NCBI GenBank assembly: GCA_024694125.1
Contig: JAILKE010000014.1
Span: 51,294 to 115,293 of the forward strand
DNA length: 64,000 nucleotides
Reading direction: 5' to 3'
Source of the DNA: Bacteroidales bacterium
GTDB taxonomy: Bacteria; Bacteroidota; Bacteroidia; Bacteroidales; UBA3663
Under the pieces are notes generated by a model. That model did not search any database, was not told the DNA's origin, and saw only the letters and a program-made list of their open reading frames with translations. The position numbers were made by a program, and so were the translations under genes. Below are positions 37,988 to 47,852 of this stretch, in pieces; within the stretch, counting starts at the first letter, position 1; each line of letters begins with the position of its first letter.

Positions 37988-40201
37988 TTAATCTGATTCG
38001 TCCCACTCGTCTGGGCGCAGTTCTACAACATTTATTTCACAGGTTCCAGCCTGCAGGTCTTGTACCTCGCCAGCAAGGATAAATAGGCCTTGTTGGCTCG
38101 CCTCTGTGTAGAGGTACAGGCCGTTTGTCTCAAGCCTTGCAGTTCCCTGCAACTTAGCATGGCGGGTGGCATATTGGCTGTATATTGTGCCGAGCAGCAA
38201 CTTTTCACATTGACCGGTGCGCCCCGCCCGTTTTAGTTCTGACACCTGTTCTCCGGTAGAAGTGTTCAAGAATAGAGCTTTGCTGGTAGGGCATGGAGTC
38301 GCTGCAGTTCCGCACATCGTGGTCAGTTCTAATTCCTCTTTGGCGGCAGGGTTGATGTAACTGTTGTATTCCACATCGTCCATTTCTGCGTCCTCCATAT
38401 TCGGAGATACATTTACGACCTGCAGTTTCGGTGCTTTATACAGCATCCAGCGTATCTTGCTATATAGATCTTTTTTGTCTGCATTGGTGTACAGACTCTT
38501 CCACGTTGTCTCGCCGAAATCATACACCCAGAAGTCCATTCCTATCTCTACTTCAAGATATCCTCCCGTCGGAGGGTATGGCAGATACTGACCATCTCCT
38601 GTGTGGCTCTTGAAACTAGCCGATAGTGCCTCAGTCGAAAGGCCGATGAAGTGTCGGTTGGTTTTCCAGCCCAATGCGCCGCTCTTCTCGGATCTGTCTT
38701 CGGTATCATACCAGGACAACCAACAGTCTCCCATAGTCCCTTCTCCGCTTATCCATCGACCGACAGTATTCTTGTGCAGCCACCCTCTGTGATTGTCATT
38801 GGCGACCGACTCGTTATAGTAGTGGTACAAAGCATTTCCATCTGCATCTCTTAGGACCACTCGGGCGGGAATCATTACATATCCGTACCATACCTGAGCA
38901 TTTTTGAAGTTGCCCTCTTCATTTCCTTCGCTTGCTTCTGAGAATGGATTATACCTTGGATCAACCAGAAGTTCCTGTGTCAGCCGAAGCATATATGGGC
39001 TTGTCTGCCCCATCTTGGGTATATAGACTTGATGTGTGCGCATTAGGACTTGTTTTGTATTGCGGCTGATGGCTGCACCCAATGTTCTTAGCCAGCTTTT
39101 GCCATTTAGGTTAGCCAATGAGTCCGGCCCTAACGTACCTTGTTTGAGATAGCGCAACACGCCGTTTGATTCTTCACCACCGAGCATAGGCCGGATGTGA
39201 TAGTAATAGGCGTTGGCATTACGATAGGCCAATCCAGTCTCCTTATCGGTGGCAGAAGTATAGTAGATGACAAATGAGATGTTATAATCATCGCGTTCGA
39301 CGTCTTCATCGGCATAGCTTGGCAGCAGCACACAATAGTTATCCGTCGGGCCGTATGGCCAACTGAATACGTTACTCGGGCATTCCCATGGATATGTCAT
39401 CTCTCCGTCCAGCAGCTCAGCATTACTATAGGTTGACAGTGTTACCTTGGCATTGTTCAGTACTTTGTCCGACCCCATCATTTGATCTTCACCCTTCCAG
39501 TTGATTTCGTTAGTGACGCCGTTAGCATACTCTCCATGCAGATCATAGACATGGATTCCGCCACCTCTTTGTATGATACGCAAGGCCAATGGCTGCAGCA
39601 CCGCCTCCAGCGCATCCTTCATGCTGCTCAATTCTCCATCTTCGTCCTTGAAGTTATCACTACGGACCGACAGTGCAAATAAGCCGTTTCCTCCGCTTGT
39701 TGTCTTGAGCGACACGTTTCCGTATTCGATGCCACTGGTACTGATACCCGTAGCCTCCATGATATGTTCTATCAGGGAACTGAGTTCTTGCACCCCTGTC
39801 AGGTCATAGCGCAGACGCTCCAGGATCCCGAAGTCCGAGAAGACCAATTCTACCTCATATCCCTCTGTATAGGCATAGGGTTCCTCGTAGAACTCAGGGT
39901 CGAGGGTACCGCTCCAATACAGTGAGTCGTTGCAATACACATCCATGCGTATCTTGCCGACTTCAATGGTGTACAGATCTTCATAGGTTCTATCGCCTGG
40001 GCTGATCAGACGCAAGGTTGCGACACTGCCTTGTATCGGCTCGTATTTGTCTTTTTCAGCCCATTCTATTGTCAATGGTTCCTCTGCAGGGAAGTCCAGA
40101 CTTCCTACAGTGTATGCAGCATCCGCATCCTGCAGTATCCGCACTTCCCATTGTTTATTATCTTGGGAACCAAAACGTCCTCTATATCGTTCGTACATCA
40201 T
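37988..40201 (-). CDS. Phage tail protein (tail-tip/hub)
   Basis: Directly downstream of the tape measure gene. Confidence 0.6.
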   Translation of the reverse strand: MMYERYRGRFGSQDNKQWEVRILQDADAAYTVGSLDFPAEEPLTIEWAEKDKYEPIQGSVATLRLISPGDRTYEDLYTIEVGKIRMDVYCNDSLYWSGTLDPEFYEEPYAYTEGYEVELVFSDFGILERLRYDLTGVQELSSLIEHIMEATGISTSGIEYGNVSLKTTSGGNGLFALSVRSDNFKDEDGELSSMKDALEAVLQPLALRIIQRGGGIHVYDLHGEYANGVTNEINWKGEDQMMGSDKVLNNAKVTLSTYSNAELLDGEMTYPWECPSNVFSWPYGPTDNYCVLLPSYADEDVERDDYNISFVIYYTSATDKETGLAYRNANAYYYHIRPMLGGEESNGVLRYLKQGTLGPDSLANLNGKSWLRTLGAAISRNTKQVLMRTHQVYIPKMGQTSPYMLRLTQELLVDPRYNPFSEASEGNEEGNFKNAQVWYGYVMIPARVVLRDADGNALYHYYNESVANDNHRGWLHKNTVGRWISGEGTMGDCWLSWYDTEDRSEKSGALGWKTNRHFIGLSTEALSASFKSHTGDGQYLPYPPTGGYLEVEIGMDFWVYDFGETTWKSLYTNADKKDLYSKIRWMLYKAPKLQVVNVSPNMEDAEMDDVEYNSYINPAAKEELELTTMCGTAATPCPTSKALFLNTSTGEQVSELKRAGRTGQCEKLLLGTIYSQYATRHAKLQGTARLETNGLYLYTEASQQGLFILAGEVQDLQAGTCEINVVELRPDEWDESD

Positions 40202-40212
40202 GCCGTTTACTG

Positions 40213-43077
40213 TTATCCTCGTGATCTTAAATGTTCTTCTCTCTCCAGTACGCCTCGCAGGTATCGACCGCGCTGCTTGAACTCGACCCTACCGCTGACT
40301 CCTTCCGACGAAGAACCTATTATATCTTTCAATTTAGACAGAGGTGCCACGACCTCAGGGTTGTTCGACGCGCCGGAGTATTCGCCGAAGATGCCGAGAG
40401 TCGGGCCATAGGCCAGGCCACCATTGGCGAACTTGGGCAGGTTAGCAAGAGCAGCCAGCACGCTTGCTACAGCCGCGATTGCCAATATAGGGCCCACGTA
40501 TGGGATGCTTGCCTGACTGGATGCTGCTCCCGTTGCTGCCGCGGCAGCATTGGCAGTAGCCTGGTTCCGATGGGCGTCAATCAGGGCATCAATGGCGGGG
40601 ATGGCAGCGGCGATGGCTTGCATCAGATTAGCGCCCCAACTAAGCCAACTTGCGGCACTGCCTGAGACTGCTTGACCGAGATTCTGCATCACAGTTCCTA
40701 ACCCTTGCATTGCGTCGCGCGCCCCATTACCTGTCTGCGTAACCTGTTGGTTATTTTTGCTTGTCCCCAAGATGGCATCTCCTGTATCATCCCATTTCTT
40801 GCGTAGGGCGTTCAGCATCTTGATCTGTTTGTATATTGCCGTTCTCTGGTCCTCGGTTGCGGTTTCCAGCTTACGATTGTAGTAGTCCAGGGCATCAGCC
40901 AGCTGTCTATACGTCTCGATCTGTTCCGTCGGAAGCGGAGGATGTGCTGCGTCTTCTAATCCTGTTCGAAGGTCATTCAAACGGTTCAGTTCTTGCTCTA
41001 TTGCAGCAAGCTGCTCCTTTGATGCTGTTTGTCTTAACTGCTGCTGCAGGAGTATAGCATCATCTATGGCTTTGAGTGTATCCAACTCCTCGCTCTGCGC
41101 AGCTACCCGTATCTGGTCTTCGATTGCGGTTTTGGAAGCCTTCAACTGCTGCACCTTGACAGCCAGGGCGGATATCGCTTCCCGTTCGGCTGGATTGGTC
41201 TTCGCCAGCATTGCCTCATAATGCGCTATGGCAGCACTGAGTTCTTCTACAGTGTGTGGATCTTCAATGTTGACGGTCTCCTTCTCTTTAGGAGATTGAG
41301 TTTTGGCTGGTGATTTGATACCGGCCATTGTTTCCAGATGATCCTTACGCTTCTTCAGCTGCTCATTCATCTCTCGCAGGCGGCGTATCTCACCTATTTC
41401 CTCGGGAGCAAGGTCCAGCAGCCGTTTATGATTGGCTTCTATTGCTCGGCTTAATTCGGACAGAGTCATTTTCTCGACGGCAAGCGGGATAGACGTCTGA
41501 TGCGCTGTCTGGGACATATTAGCCATCTCCTTGCCAGCCTCTGCCATACTGTTGATGGCTTTCTCGTAGTTAGCCTCCAGTTCTTTGATCTCTCCGTTCA
41601 GCCTGTTCATCTCTTCCACCTGGGCGGCGATCTCCTTGCGCTTTTCTGCATCCTTTACTCCTCGGGCAGCAAGTCCTCCCTTGGTTATATCTTGCAACTC
41701 ATCACGGCGCAATTGCTTTGCAGCTATCTGGTTTGCCAGCACCTTCGCCTGTGCTTCATATCCCAATTGCTTGCAATATGTCTTGCTGTGAGCCACAAGT
41801 ATATTATACCATTCCGCAGCATTCCGATGGTATCCCATGGATTCGCCATACTTGCGGTTCATTTCTGAGACTGTCTTCGTTACGTCGCCGTTAGCATCTG
41901 TCAGGTTCTTCAAGTTGGAGATGTCTAACCAAATGGAGGCCTGTGCATCCCTGACCGAATCAGTAAAGGCAGTGGTTGACTCCTTGAGAATGTCAGTCTT
42001 GTCTGCTGCCTCCTCGGCTGCATCGCCCGAATCTGACAGCAGCCCTGCTAGCGCCGTTATTGCCAGGGCGACACCCATGGTCAGCGTCGCATATAGAGCA
42101 GTCACGGCGGCATTCAGTGCCCATGTGCTTACCGTCGTAGTCCCCATGCAAGCTGACAGCATGCGCTGAGCAGCAGTCTGTGCCTTTGTGTGCAGCGTCA
42201 TGAGTTTCGTCTTGAGTGTAGCTGTGGAGATAACCGTGCTGAAGGCTTTGACGGTTGAGACTATTTGACCTAATCCTGTTCCTATAGATGCGATAGTATC
42301 CATCAGACCTACAAAAGGGGCAAAGCTGACCGTGATCTCGCCGAGTGTTTCTTTCAGATCTTCGAATCTCTCCGCCATCTGGTGTGCCTTGCCGCTGTCT
42401 GTCTGAGCCAGAGCCTGGTTCATTCCTCCAACGCTGCTCTCTACAACCTCTGCCAGCGTTGCAACTCGTTCTTCCTCGCTGCCGAACTGCAGTATTTGCT
42501 TTTGTGTTTCATCGAACTTGTAGCCATAGCGGCTCAAGGCTTCGACCTGGCCCTCCATCACTTTGCCGAGCATAGCAGCTATTTGTGCGGCACTTTCTTG
42601 GCTCGCCTCCAGTCCATACTGTTGGGCCAGCATGTCATTCATTACTGGTATAAGTTGCTCCAGGCTCTCTTTTTTTCTCAGGTAGGTTGCCAATTCCTGC
42701 GCTCCTGCTATCTGGATATCGTCGCTGATTACGCCCAATTGCTGCTGAGCTTCAGCCAGTCTCAATATGCCCTGCACCTCGGACTCTGTGGCATCCATCG
42801 TATTGCGCATATTGTTAGCCAGCTTTTGGTTGGCAATTTCATGCTGACTGAATGCACGTATTCCTTCCGACATGGAGGATGATAGTTGCGAGACAGCATT
42901 GCGGAGCCCCTCTAGAGCCTGCATCGATTGGGACCAATTGACCATGGCTCCATTCAGATCATGCGCTTCTTTCTTTATATGCTGCAGAGCAGAGCGAAGT
43001 GACTCTGCTTCCACCTCGATCTGCTTAAATCCGCCTTCATCGCTGATTTTTATCGATAATTTGATTGTTTCTTGCAT
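40213..43077 (-). CDS. Tail tape measure protein
   Basis: 954 aa, coiled-coil, central hydrophobic segments, C-terminal FANGGLAYGPTLGIFGEYSGASNNPEVVAPLSKLK. Confidence 0.85.
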   Translation of the reverse strand: MQETIKLSIKISDEGGFKQIEVEAESLRSALQHIKKEAHDLNGAMVNWSQSMQALEGLRNAVSQLSSSMSEGIRAFSQHEIANQKLANNMRNTMDATESEVQGILRLAEAQQQLGVISDDIQIAGAQELATYLRKKESLEQLIPVMNDMLAQQYGLEASQESAAQIAAMLGKVMEGQVEALSRYGYKFDETQKQILQFGSEEERVATLAEVVESSVGGMNQALAQTDSGKAHQMAERFEDLKETLGEITVSFAPFVGLMDTIASIGTGLGQIVSTVKAFSTVISTATLKTKLMTLHTKAQTAAQRMLSACMGTTTVSTWALNAAVTALYATLTMGVALAITALAGLLSDSGDAAEEAADKTDILKESTTAFTDSVRDAQASIWLDISNLKNLTDANGDVTKTVSEMNRKYGESMGYHRNAAEWYNILVAHSKTYCKQLGYEAQAKVLANQIAAKQLRRDELQDITKGGLAARGVKDAEKRKEIAAQVEEMNRLNGEIKELEANYEKAINSMAEAGKEMANMSQTAHQTSIPLAVEKMTLSELSRAIEANHKRLLDLAPEEIGEIRRLREMNEQLKKRKDHLETMAGIKSPAKTQSPKEKETVNIEDPHTVEELSAAIAHYEAMLAKTNPAEREAISALAVKVQQLKASKTAIEDQIRVAAQSEELDTLKAIDDAILLQQQLRQTASKEQLAAIEQELNRLNDLRTGLEDAAHPPLPTEQIETYRQLADALDYYNRKLETATEDQRTAIYKQIKMLNALRKKWDDTGDAILGTSKNNQQVTQTGNGARDAMQGLGTVMQNLGQAVSGSAASWLSWGANLMQAIAAAIPAIDALIDAHRNQATANAAAAATGAASSQASIPYVGPILAIAAVASVLAALANLPKFANGGLAYGPTLGIFGEYSGASNNPEVVAPLSKLKDIIGSSSEGVSGRVEFKQRGRYLRGVLEREEHLRSRG

Positions 43078-43124
43078 ATTTCAGAATAATTATTTATATT
43101 TGCAGCATATTTATGTTTATTGCT

Positions 43125-43274
43125 ATGGAGAAGATTTATAAATTGATACAATGGCTGGTGGACTTTGCTCATGACTGCCCTGGCGCCTTTATCATCACTT
43201 GCCTCATAATGATTGTGGCCGTTATCTTCTTTTGGGCATTCATCAAGTTGATTGGCCCGGTCCGGAAGAGATAA
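43125..43274 (+). CDS. 49-aa single-pass membrane protein, counter-oriented to tail genes (candidate moron)
   Basis: ATG at 43125: MEKIYKLIQWLVDFAHDCPGAFIITCLIMIVAVIFFWAFIKLIGPVRKR; TATATTTG promoter element just upstream. Confidence 0.6.
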   Translation: MEKIYKLIQWLVDFAHDCPGAFIITCLIMIVAVIFFWAFIKLIGPVRKR

Positions 43275-43619
43275 CTATTTCAACCCATATTTCCGTCTGG
43301 CGGCTTCATATCGAGTTGTCACATCCTCGCTCTGCTTTTGCTTGGGCGAGTTTTTTTTGTCATTATCCCAGGGGAGGGGCAACACATCTCCTGCAGACAA
43401 GGTCTTCTTGCAGTGTGGCTGCAGCATGGCATGCATCAGAAGGCGCGTCTGTTCCCAACTCGCACGCGTGGCTTGCTCTTCTGTTTTACGCCACGTCTCA
43501 TAGATCTTGTTAAACTCCAGTGGGGTGCATGAGCAGAAGTCTTCCAAACTCATACCCAAACACCCCACTGCGATTCCTGTCAAAGTATCAATGTCGCAGG
43601 CTACTTCTGATTGCGAGTT
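43275..43619 (-). CDS. Tail assembly chaperone, frameshifted C-terminal part
   Basis: Open in the -1 frame from the slippery site (43619) to the stop; no in-frame ATG near its 5' end. Confidence 0.8.
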   Translation of the reverse strand, partial: NSQSEVACDIDTLTGIAVGCLGMSLEDFCSCTPLEFNKIYETWRKTEEQATRASWEQTRLLMHAMLQPHCKKTLSAGDVLPLPWDNDKKNSPKQKQSEDVTTRYEAARRKYGLK

Positions 43620-43897
43620 TTTTTTTCATCATCCTGATCGTTGAATAGGTTGATGGCATTTTGCACGTCTTGAGGTTCAAGGAAATCGGCAAAGTCCTCA
43701 AAACTCATATCAAATTGTACTCCATCAGCCTTCGATGCGCTGCATACACAGCACCACAGGAACAGCAGCAACGAGGTTACGTCTTCGACTTTGAGCTCGC
43801 TCACATCCTTACCCGTTTCTCTCTTGTAACGCACCATGGCTCCCATGGTCACTCTGCAGGGGTAGGTTTTACCTTGTATTGTTATTGTCTTCCTCAT
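43601..43897 (-). CDS. Tail assembly chaperone (zero-frame product)
   Basis: MRKTITIQGKTYPCRVTMGAMVRYKRETGKDVSE, between tail tube and tape measure genes. Confidence 0.8.
   Translation of the reverse strand: MRKTITIQGKTYPCRVTMGAMVRYKRETGKDVSELKVEDVTSLLLFLWCCVCSASKADGVQFDMSFEDFADFLEPQDVQNAINLFNDQDDEKKTRNQK
43619..43625 (-). promoter_or_regulatory. Programmed -1 frameshift slippery heptamer A_AAA_AAA
   Basis: Zero-frame codons GAA AAA AAA ACT; downstream ORF is in the -1 frame. Confidence 0.85.
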
Positions 43898-43900
43898 ACC

Positions 43901-44371
43901 TTATTCTCCTTGAGTCTCGGTTGTATCAGTCAGGCCATCGTTGACCTTCTCCACTGCGCCACTGTTCTCGAGAGTTATACTGTACTTCGAATCGTCACCA
44001 GCCTGGGCGTCAAGCTCCAGCGATGTGATGATGTACTGTCCCTTGTACCCTCCAGCGACCTTGCCGGTACGAGCACTACCATCTCGGAGCGAATAATGCG
44101 CCTCAATCGATTCTCCTGCCAACATCAATGCTTTTAGCTGATCATAGGTCGGAACTTCGGTCGTGCCATCTCGCAATACGCAGCCGTCAGCCGAGATATC
44201 TTCTGAAAAACTCTTTACAAACTTCTCTTTCCACTTACCGCTCGAGGCTTCTTTAGTGACTCGTTCTCCAGTTTCAACCTTGGTCGAGACCTTACATCCG
44301 GTCGAGAATCCGAGGGCATTGCCACCTACTGAGAGAATCAGGTCGGTGCCGTCTAAAACACTTTGTGCCAT
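43901..44371 (-). CDS. Major tail tube protein
   Basis: TDLILSVGGNALGFSTGCKVSTKVETGERVTKEASSGKWKEKFVKS; no sheath gene detected nearby. Confidence 0.75.
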   Translation of the reverse strand: MAQSVLDGTDLILSVGGNALGFSTGCKVSTKVETGERVTKEASSGKWKEKFVKSFSEDISADGCVLRDGTTEVPTYDQLKALMLAGESIEAHYSLRDGSARTGKVAGGYKGQYIITSLELDAQAGDDSKYSITLENSGAVEKVNDGLTDTTETQGE

Positions 44372-44408
44372 AGTTGTATCTTTTTTGTATTGTTTGTGAT
44401 ATATGTAA

Positions 44409-44897
44409 TTATCTTCGTCGCAACCACCATACAGCCATCAGCGCTAACAGAACTCCAGCACCCAACCATTTGAATCGAGTTTCAACGCCGTTCGAACAGC
44501 TTTGTACCTCTTCTTCAATCGCATCTTCATGAAGTCCTTCTGCGCGATTTGTGCAAGTCTCAGTGATGAGCCGCGTGTTGGCCGCAGCCTCTATCTCCAG
44601 CGAATTGCCTCGACGGCGTAAGGTTGCACGGATGCCATCTTGATCCCGCACATACGAGGCTCCTTCGGGCAGTTGTAGCACGCTGTCTATGTCAGCCGTC
44701 AGTTGGACCGTGCCTGGCATGACCTCCAAACGGCGTAGGGTTTGCTGGTATATCGTTTCCATCCTCACCCGGTTCTGTCGCTCCATCTTTCTGGAACTGC
44801 TGCAACTCCCGCAGCACAGGGCAGTCATCATGAAAATCACATGCACTGGCAGTATTGAGCGCCTTACGGAGGCGTACCATTTCTCTTCTTGTCGCAT
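44409..44897 (-). CDS. Putative o-spanin-like lipoprotein (Rz1-like), overlapping the upstream gene
   Basis: MTALCCGSCSSSRKMERQN lipobox-like; starts within the 3' part of 44692-45132 in another frame. Confidence 0.5.
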   Translation of the reverse strand: MRQEEKWYASVRRSILPVHVIFMMTALCCGSCSSSRKMERQNRVRMETIYQQTLRRLEVMPGTVQLTADIDSVLQLPEGASYVRDQDGIRATLRRRGNSLEIEAAANTRLITETCTNRAEGLHEDAIEEEVQSCSNGVETRFKWLGAGVLLALMAVWWLRRR

Positions 44898-45132
44898 TCA
44901 GTTCCTTTTTAAGGGGTTCAACGATATTGTCCATCAAGATGCGGGTGGCTTTCTCAGTGTTGGTTATCCTGACTGTATCAGCCTCCGCTTTGGCTCGGTC
45001 TGCTTGTGCTCGCGCTGCTTCTGCTTCGCCTTTAGCCTTCATGACCGTAGGCTTGAGTGTGATTAGAGCCACGATAGTAGCGACCAGACCACCGCCTAAC
45101 GACCAATTTAATATTTCACTGAGTTCCATCAC
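44692..45132 (-). CDS. Putative i-spanin-like protein (Rz-like)
   Basis: N-terminal TM helix (WSLGGGLVATIVALITL) plus coiled coil (KGEAEAARAQADRAKAEADTVR), next to endolysin. Confidence 0.55.
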   Translation of the reverse strand: MMELSEILNWSLGGGLVATIVALITLKPTVMKAKGEAEAARAQADRAKAEADTVRITNTEKATRILMDNIVEPLKKELNATRREMVRLRKALNTASACDFHDDCPVLRELQQFQKDGATEPGEDGNDIPANPTPFGGHARHGPTDG

Positions 45133-45150
45133 TGATCTTGTTTAATGACT

Positions 45151-45648
45151 TTATTTGATGCCTATCTCTTGGAGCCACTTTGGGACATTGAAACTCGGAC
45201 AGGCTTTAGCCGCCAGTTCGTTGTGCCCTACGATGGCCACATCTGGAAACTTGCGCCGAAAGTCCTTTACATACCGTTCCATGCTCTCCAGCTGGGCTGC
45301 TGTGCGGGTATCTTTCGGAGTCTTGCAGTCCTTCGATAGCCCGCCCACATACACGACGTGACGCGATGTGCTGTTATAACCTTTGGCGCCATTGGTTATC
45401 TCCCATGGATCCACATTGGCGTCTTCGTTGTTATTTACCAGACGCTCCACGCTGCCGTCCAGATGTATCATATCCGTATAGCCTACCTGCTTCCAGCCAC
45501 GCCCACCCTTGCTTACCGGGTCAGTGTGCCATGCTCTGATCTCGTCCGAGGTCACTTCACGGCCTTCGGGCGTGGCTGTGCAGTGTAGCACTAATCGTTG
45601 CAGCATGCTCATCATCAGGCAGTATAACCGCTTCTGATTACGCCGCAA
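45151..45648 (-). CDS. N-acetylmuramoyl-L-alanine amidase endolysin
   Basis: VLHCTATPEGREVTSDEIRAWHTDPVSKGGRGWKQVGYTDMI...VGHNELAAKACPSFNV. Confidence 0.93.
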   Translation of the reverse strand: MRRNQKRLYCLMMSMLQRLVLHCTATPEGREVTSDEIRAWHTDPVSKGGRGWKQVGYTDMIHLDGSVERLVNNNEDANVDPWEITNGAKGYNSTSRHVVYVGGLSKDCKTPKDTRTAAQLESMERYVKDFRRKFPDVAIVGHNELAAKACPSFNVPKWLQEIGIK

Positions 45649-46667
45649 GCATCTGCTTTCTTGGGTGCACAGATGAACATGTGACGGAAGTTGATGAGGT
45701 TGCGCTGGAACTGCGGATCATTACCGGCCTCACTGAAGTACATCTTGGTGGTTCCGGTTGCCTTGAATACTCGCTGTGTGAAGAATGCAAAGCTGACCTG
45801 ATACTGCCCAGTTGAGGCTGCCGTGCCGTAAGCGACCTTGACTCCGGCTGTGGTGTAGATTGGGTTGTTGGCAAACTCATAGACCTCAAAGCCGTACAGG
45901 TTGGCAATCTTTCCAGTAGTATAGTTGTAGTACTGGTCTGCAAACTTCTGATCCAGGAGCAACAGGTCGTTCACATGGTCACTGCACAGTACCAGTCGGC
46001 GGCCCTGGGTCGGCACCTTGTTCTTGTCAAAGATGGCCTTCAACTTGATGATATCATCTCGTGTCAGACGCTTGCGTCCAGACTCTCCGTCCTCATAGTC
46101 TCCGCTGGTTTCGATAACGTTGTTATCGGTGTTGTTGGCAGGGCACAGGTTCCAGGCTGCTCGCTGGAACTTAGCATCGTTGATGGCGTTGGCATGGCTT
46201 TCCTTGACTCGCTGCATCTTGTCGTAGCTCAGAGCATACAGTTCGTCATCTGTGACTGGTGTTACCTTTGTCTGGAACTTGTCGAGATTGAGGGTCTTGT
46301 CTGTGTCATCCAAAGCCTGGAGGGCAATGCCGTCCGATGTCATCGTATAGTTGACCAGTACGTCCGGATCTACGCCCACATCGACCAGATGTATCACATC
46401 ATTCTCGGCCAATGCACTCTGATCTGGAATGCCATCCAACCAGGTAGCCTCGAGACCCGCACGGAGGGACTTAATGAGTTCTCCTGTCCATACTTCGGTC
46501 AGTACACCTGCACGTAGGGTGCCGGCACCAGTGCCAGACAACATACTGAGGGCATTTGCGCCCAGGATTGAGAGACCGGCATCAACTCCGGTCACGGCGG
46601 CAAATGCTCCGCCAACCATACTGTTCAGGAGTATGCCCATGAACAGCGTCATAATGATTTTTGTCAT
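45615..46667 (-). CDS. Major capsid protein
   Basis: Position after protease/scaffold; AENDVIHLVDVGVDPDVLVNY...RLVLCSDHVNDLLL. Confidence 0.8.
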   Translation of the reverse strand: MTKIIMTLFMGILLNSMVGGAFAAVTGVDAGLSILGANALSMLSGTGAGTLRAGVLTEVWTGELIKSLRAGLEATWLDGIPDQSALAENDVIHLVDVGVDPDVLVNYTMTSDGIALQALDDTDKTLNLDKFQTKVTPVTDDELYALSYDKMQRVKESHANAINDAKFQRAAWNLCPANNTDNNVIETSGDYEDGESGRKRLTRDDIIKLKAIFDKNKVPTQGRRLVLCSDHVNDLLLLDQKFADQYYNYTTGKIANLYGFEVYEFANNPIYTTAGVKVAYGTAASTGQYQVSFAFFTQRVFKATGTTKMYFSEAGNDPQFQRNLINFRHMFICAPKKADACGVIRSGYTA

Positions 46668-46697
46668 CGTTCTCTTGTTTTTGGTTATTGTTTGTGA

Positions 46698-47648
46698 TTA
46701 CAATTCGCAGTCCACACCATACTCTGCCTTATACAGACGCTTGTACTCGGCGGGATCTTCGCTACGCAGCTCCATCAGCTTCTCCGATGGCACGTCGCTC
46801 AGTTTGGCATACGTCGATGGCTGCCCACCCTCGTGGGTATTGATCATGGCGCTGAGCTTCTGCTGTGGTTGCATGGCTCCGAGCACCTTGTTGAGTTCAT
46901 CCAGGCCTACGTTCTTGCCCAGGTTGACAAAGGTCTCCTTCTTCGCCTGATCGAGTCGATGGTCTGCCACTGCGCCATCCACCGCCTGCGTGATGGCTGC
47001 CAGGTTCATGGCATCCACCTGTGCCTTCAGTGACGCATTCGTCTCTCCCTGCTTCTTCAGGGTTGCTACCGCATTGCGGATAGCTGCCTCGTCTGCCGTT
47101 TCGGGCAATCCCAGCAGCAGAGCTAAAGTCTTCTGTTCCATTTCTTGTTTGTTTTGAAGTTGTTGTTTATTGGTTATCATAGGCAACTGGCACTCTCCGC
47201 CTTTGCCCAGTTCTATACACTTGCCGTCCTTATAGAGCCTGATGGCATCATCATTGGCTCCGATGTCCACCATTGATACTTCGAACAGCTTACATTTAGT
47301 AATCGTTGGCCGCGTTTGACCTTGCAGTAAGACAGCTGGATCTTCGCTCGTTTCGAGCACATCCAGACCGACGCTTGCCATGCGCAGACTGCCGAACTCA
47401 TACTGTTTCTTGCACCGCTTGCTCAGTTCGGTCGCTTCATCGAACACTGGTTCTCCGCTGATAGCGCCTTCCTCCACTTGAATGTCCTTCAGGAATCCTA
47501 TCACTTGTCCTCTCTCATGCATATAGAGTAGGACAGGGTTCTTCTGATACTGTTCGATGATCATACCTGCAGTCAGAACGCGACTGCCGTATGTGTTCAG
47601 ACCATCACTTGTAATCCTTATTCTTTTCATACGTTTGCATTTTTGCAA
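46698..47648 (-). CDS. Prohead protease with C-terminal scaffold region
   Basis: HK97-type protease-like N-terminus (PVLLYMHERGQVIGF...VSMVDIGAND) plus coiled C-terminus. Confidence 0.75.
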   Translation of the reverse strand: MQKCKRMKRIRITSDGLNTYGSRVLTAGMIIEQYQKNPVLLYMHERGQVIGFLKDIQVEEGAISGEPVFDEATELSKRCKKQYEFGSLRMASVGLDVLETSEDPAVLLQGQTRPTITKCKLFEVSMVDIGANDDAIRLYKDGKCIELGKGGECQLPMITNKQQLQNKQEMEQKTLALLLGLPETADEAAIRNAVATLKKQGETNASLKAQVDAMNLAAITQAVDGAVADHRLDQAKKETFVNLGKNVGLDELNKVLGAMQPQQKLSAMINTHEGGQPSTYAKLSDVPSEKLMELRSEDPAEYKRLYKAEYGVDCEL

Positions 47649-47852
47649 TTATTATTTCGCTGCAAAGATGCATCTTTTTTTCGCTATGTTCCAAATTAGT
47701 GAGAACTGCTTTCACACATCTCTGCAACCGTTTCACACTTTTTTTTGAGTCTGCCATAAATACCATATTTTTGCACTGAAATTCAGCTGTTCGAATGTAT
47801 CTGGCACTTGCCGTTACCTGCAGTTGGATCCAACTCTTTAACCACTCAAATC
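47649..47852. promoter_or_regulatory. Divergent late-gene promoter region
   Basis: + strand TATTTTTG at 47766-47773; minus-strand CATCTTTG near 47664-47671; duplicated TTTCACAC at 47710 and 47731. Confidence 0.55.
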
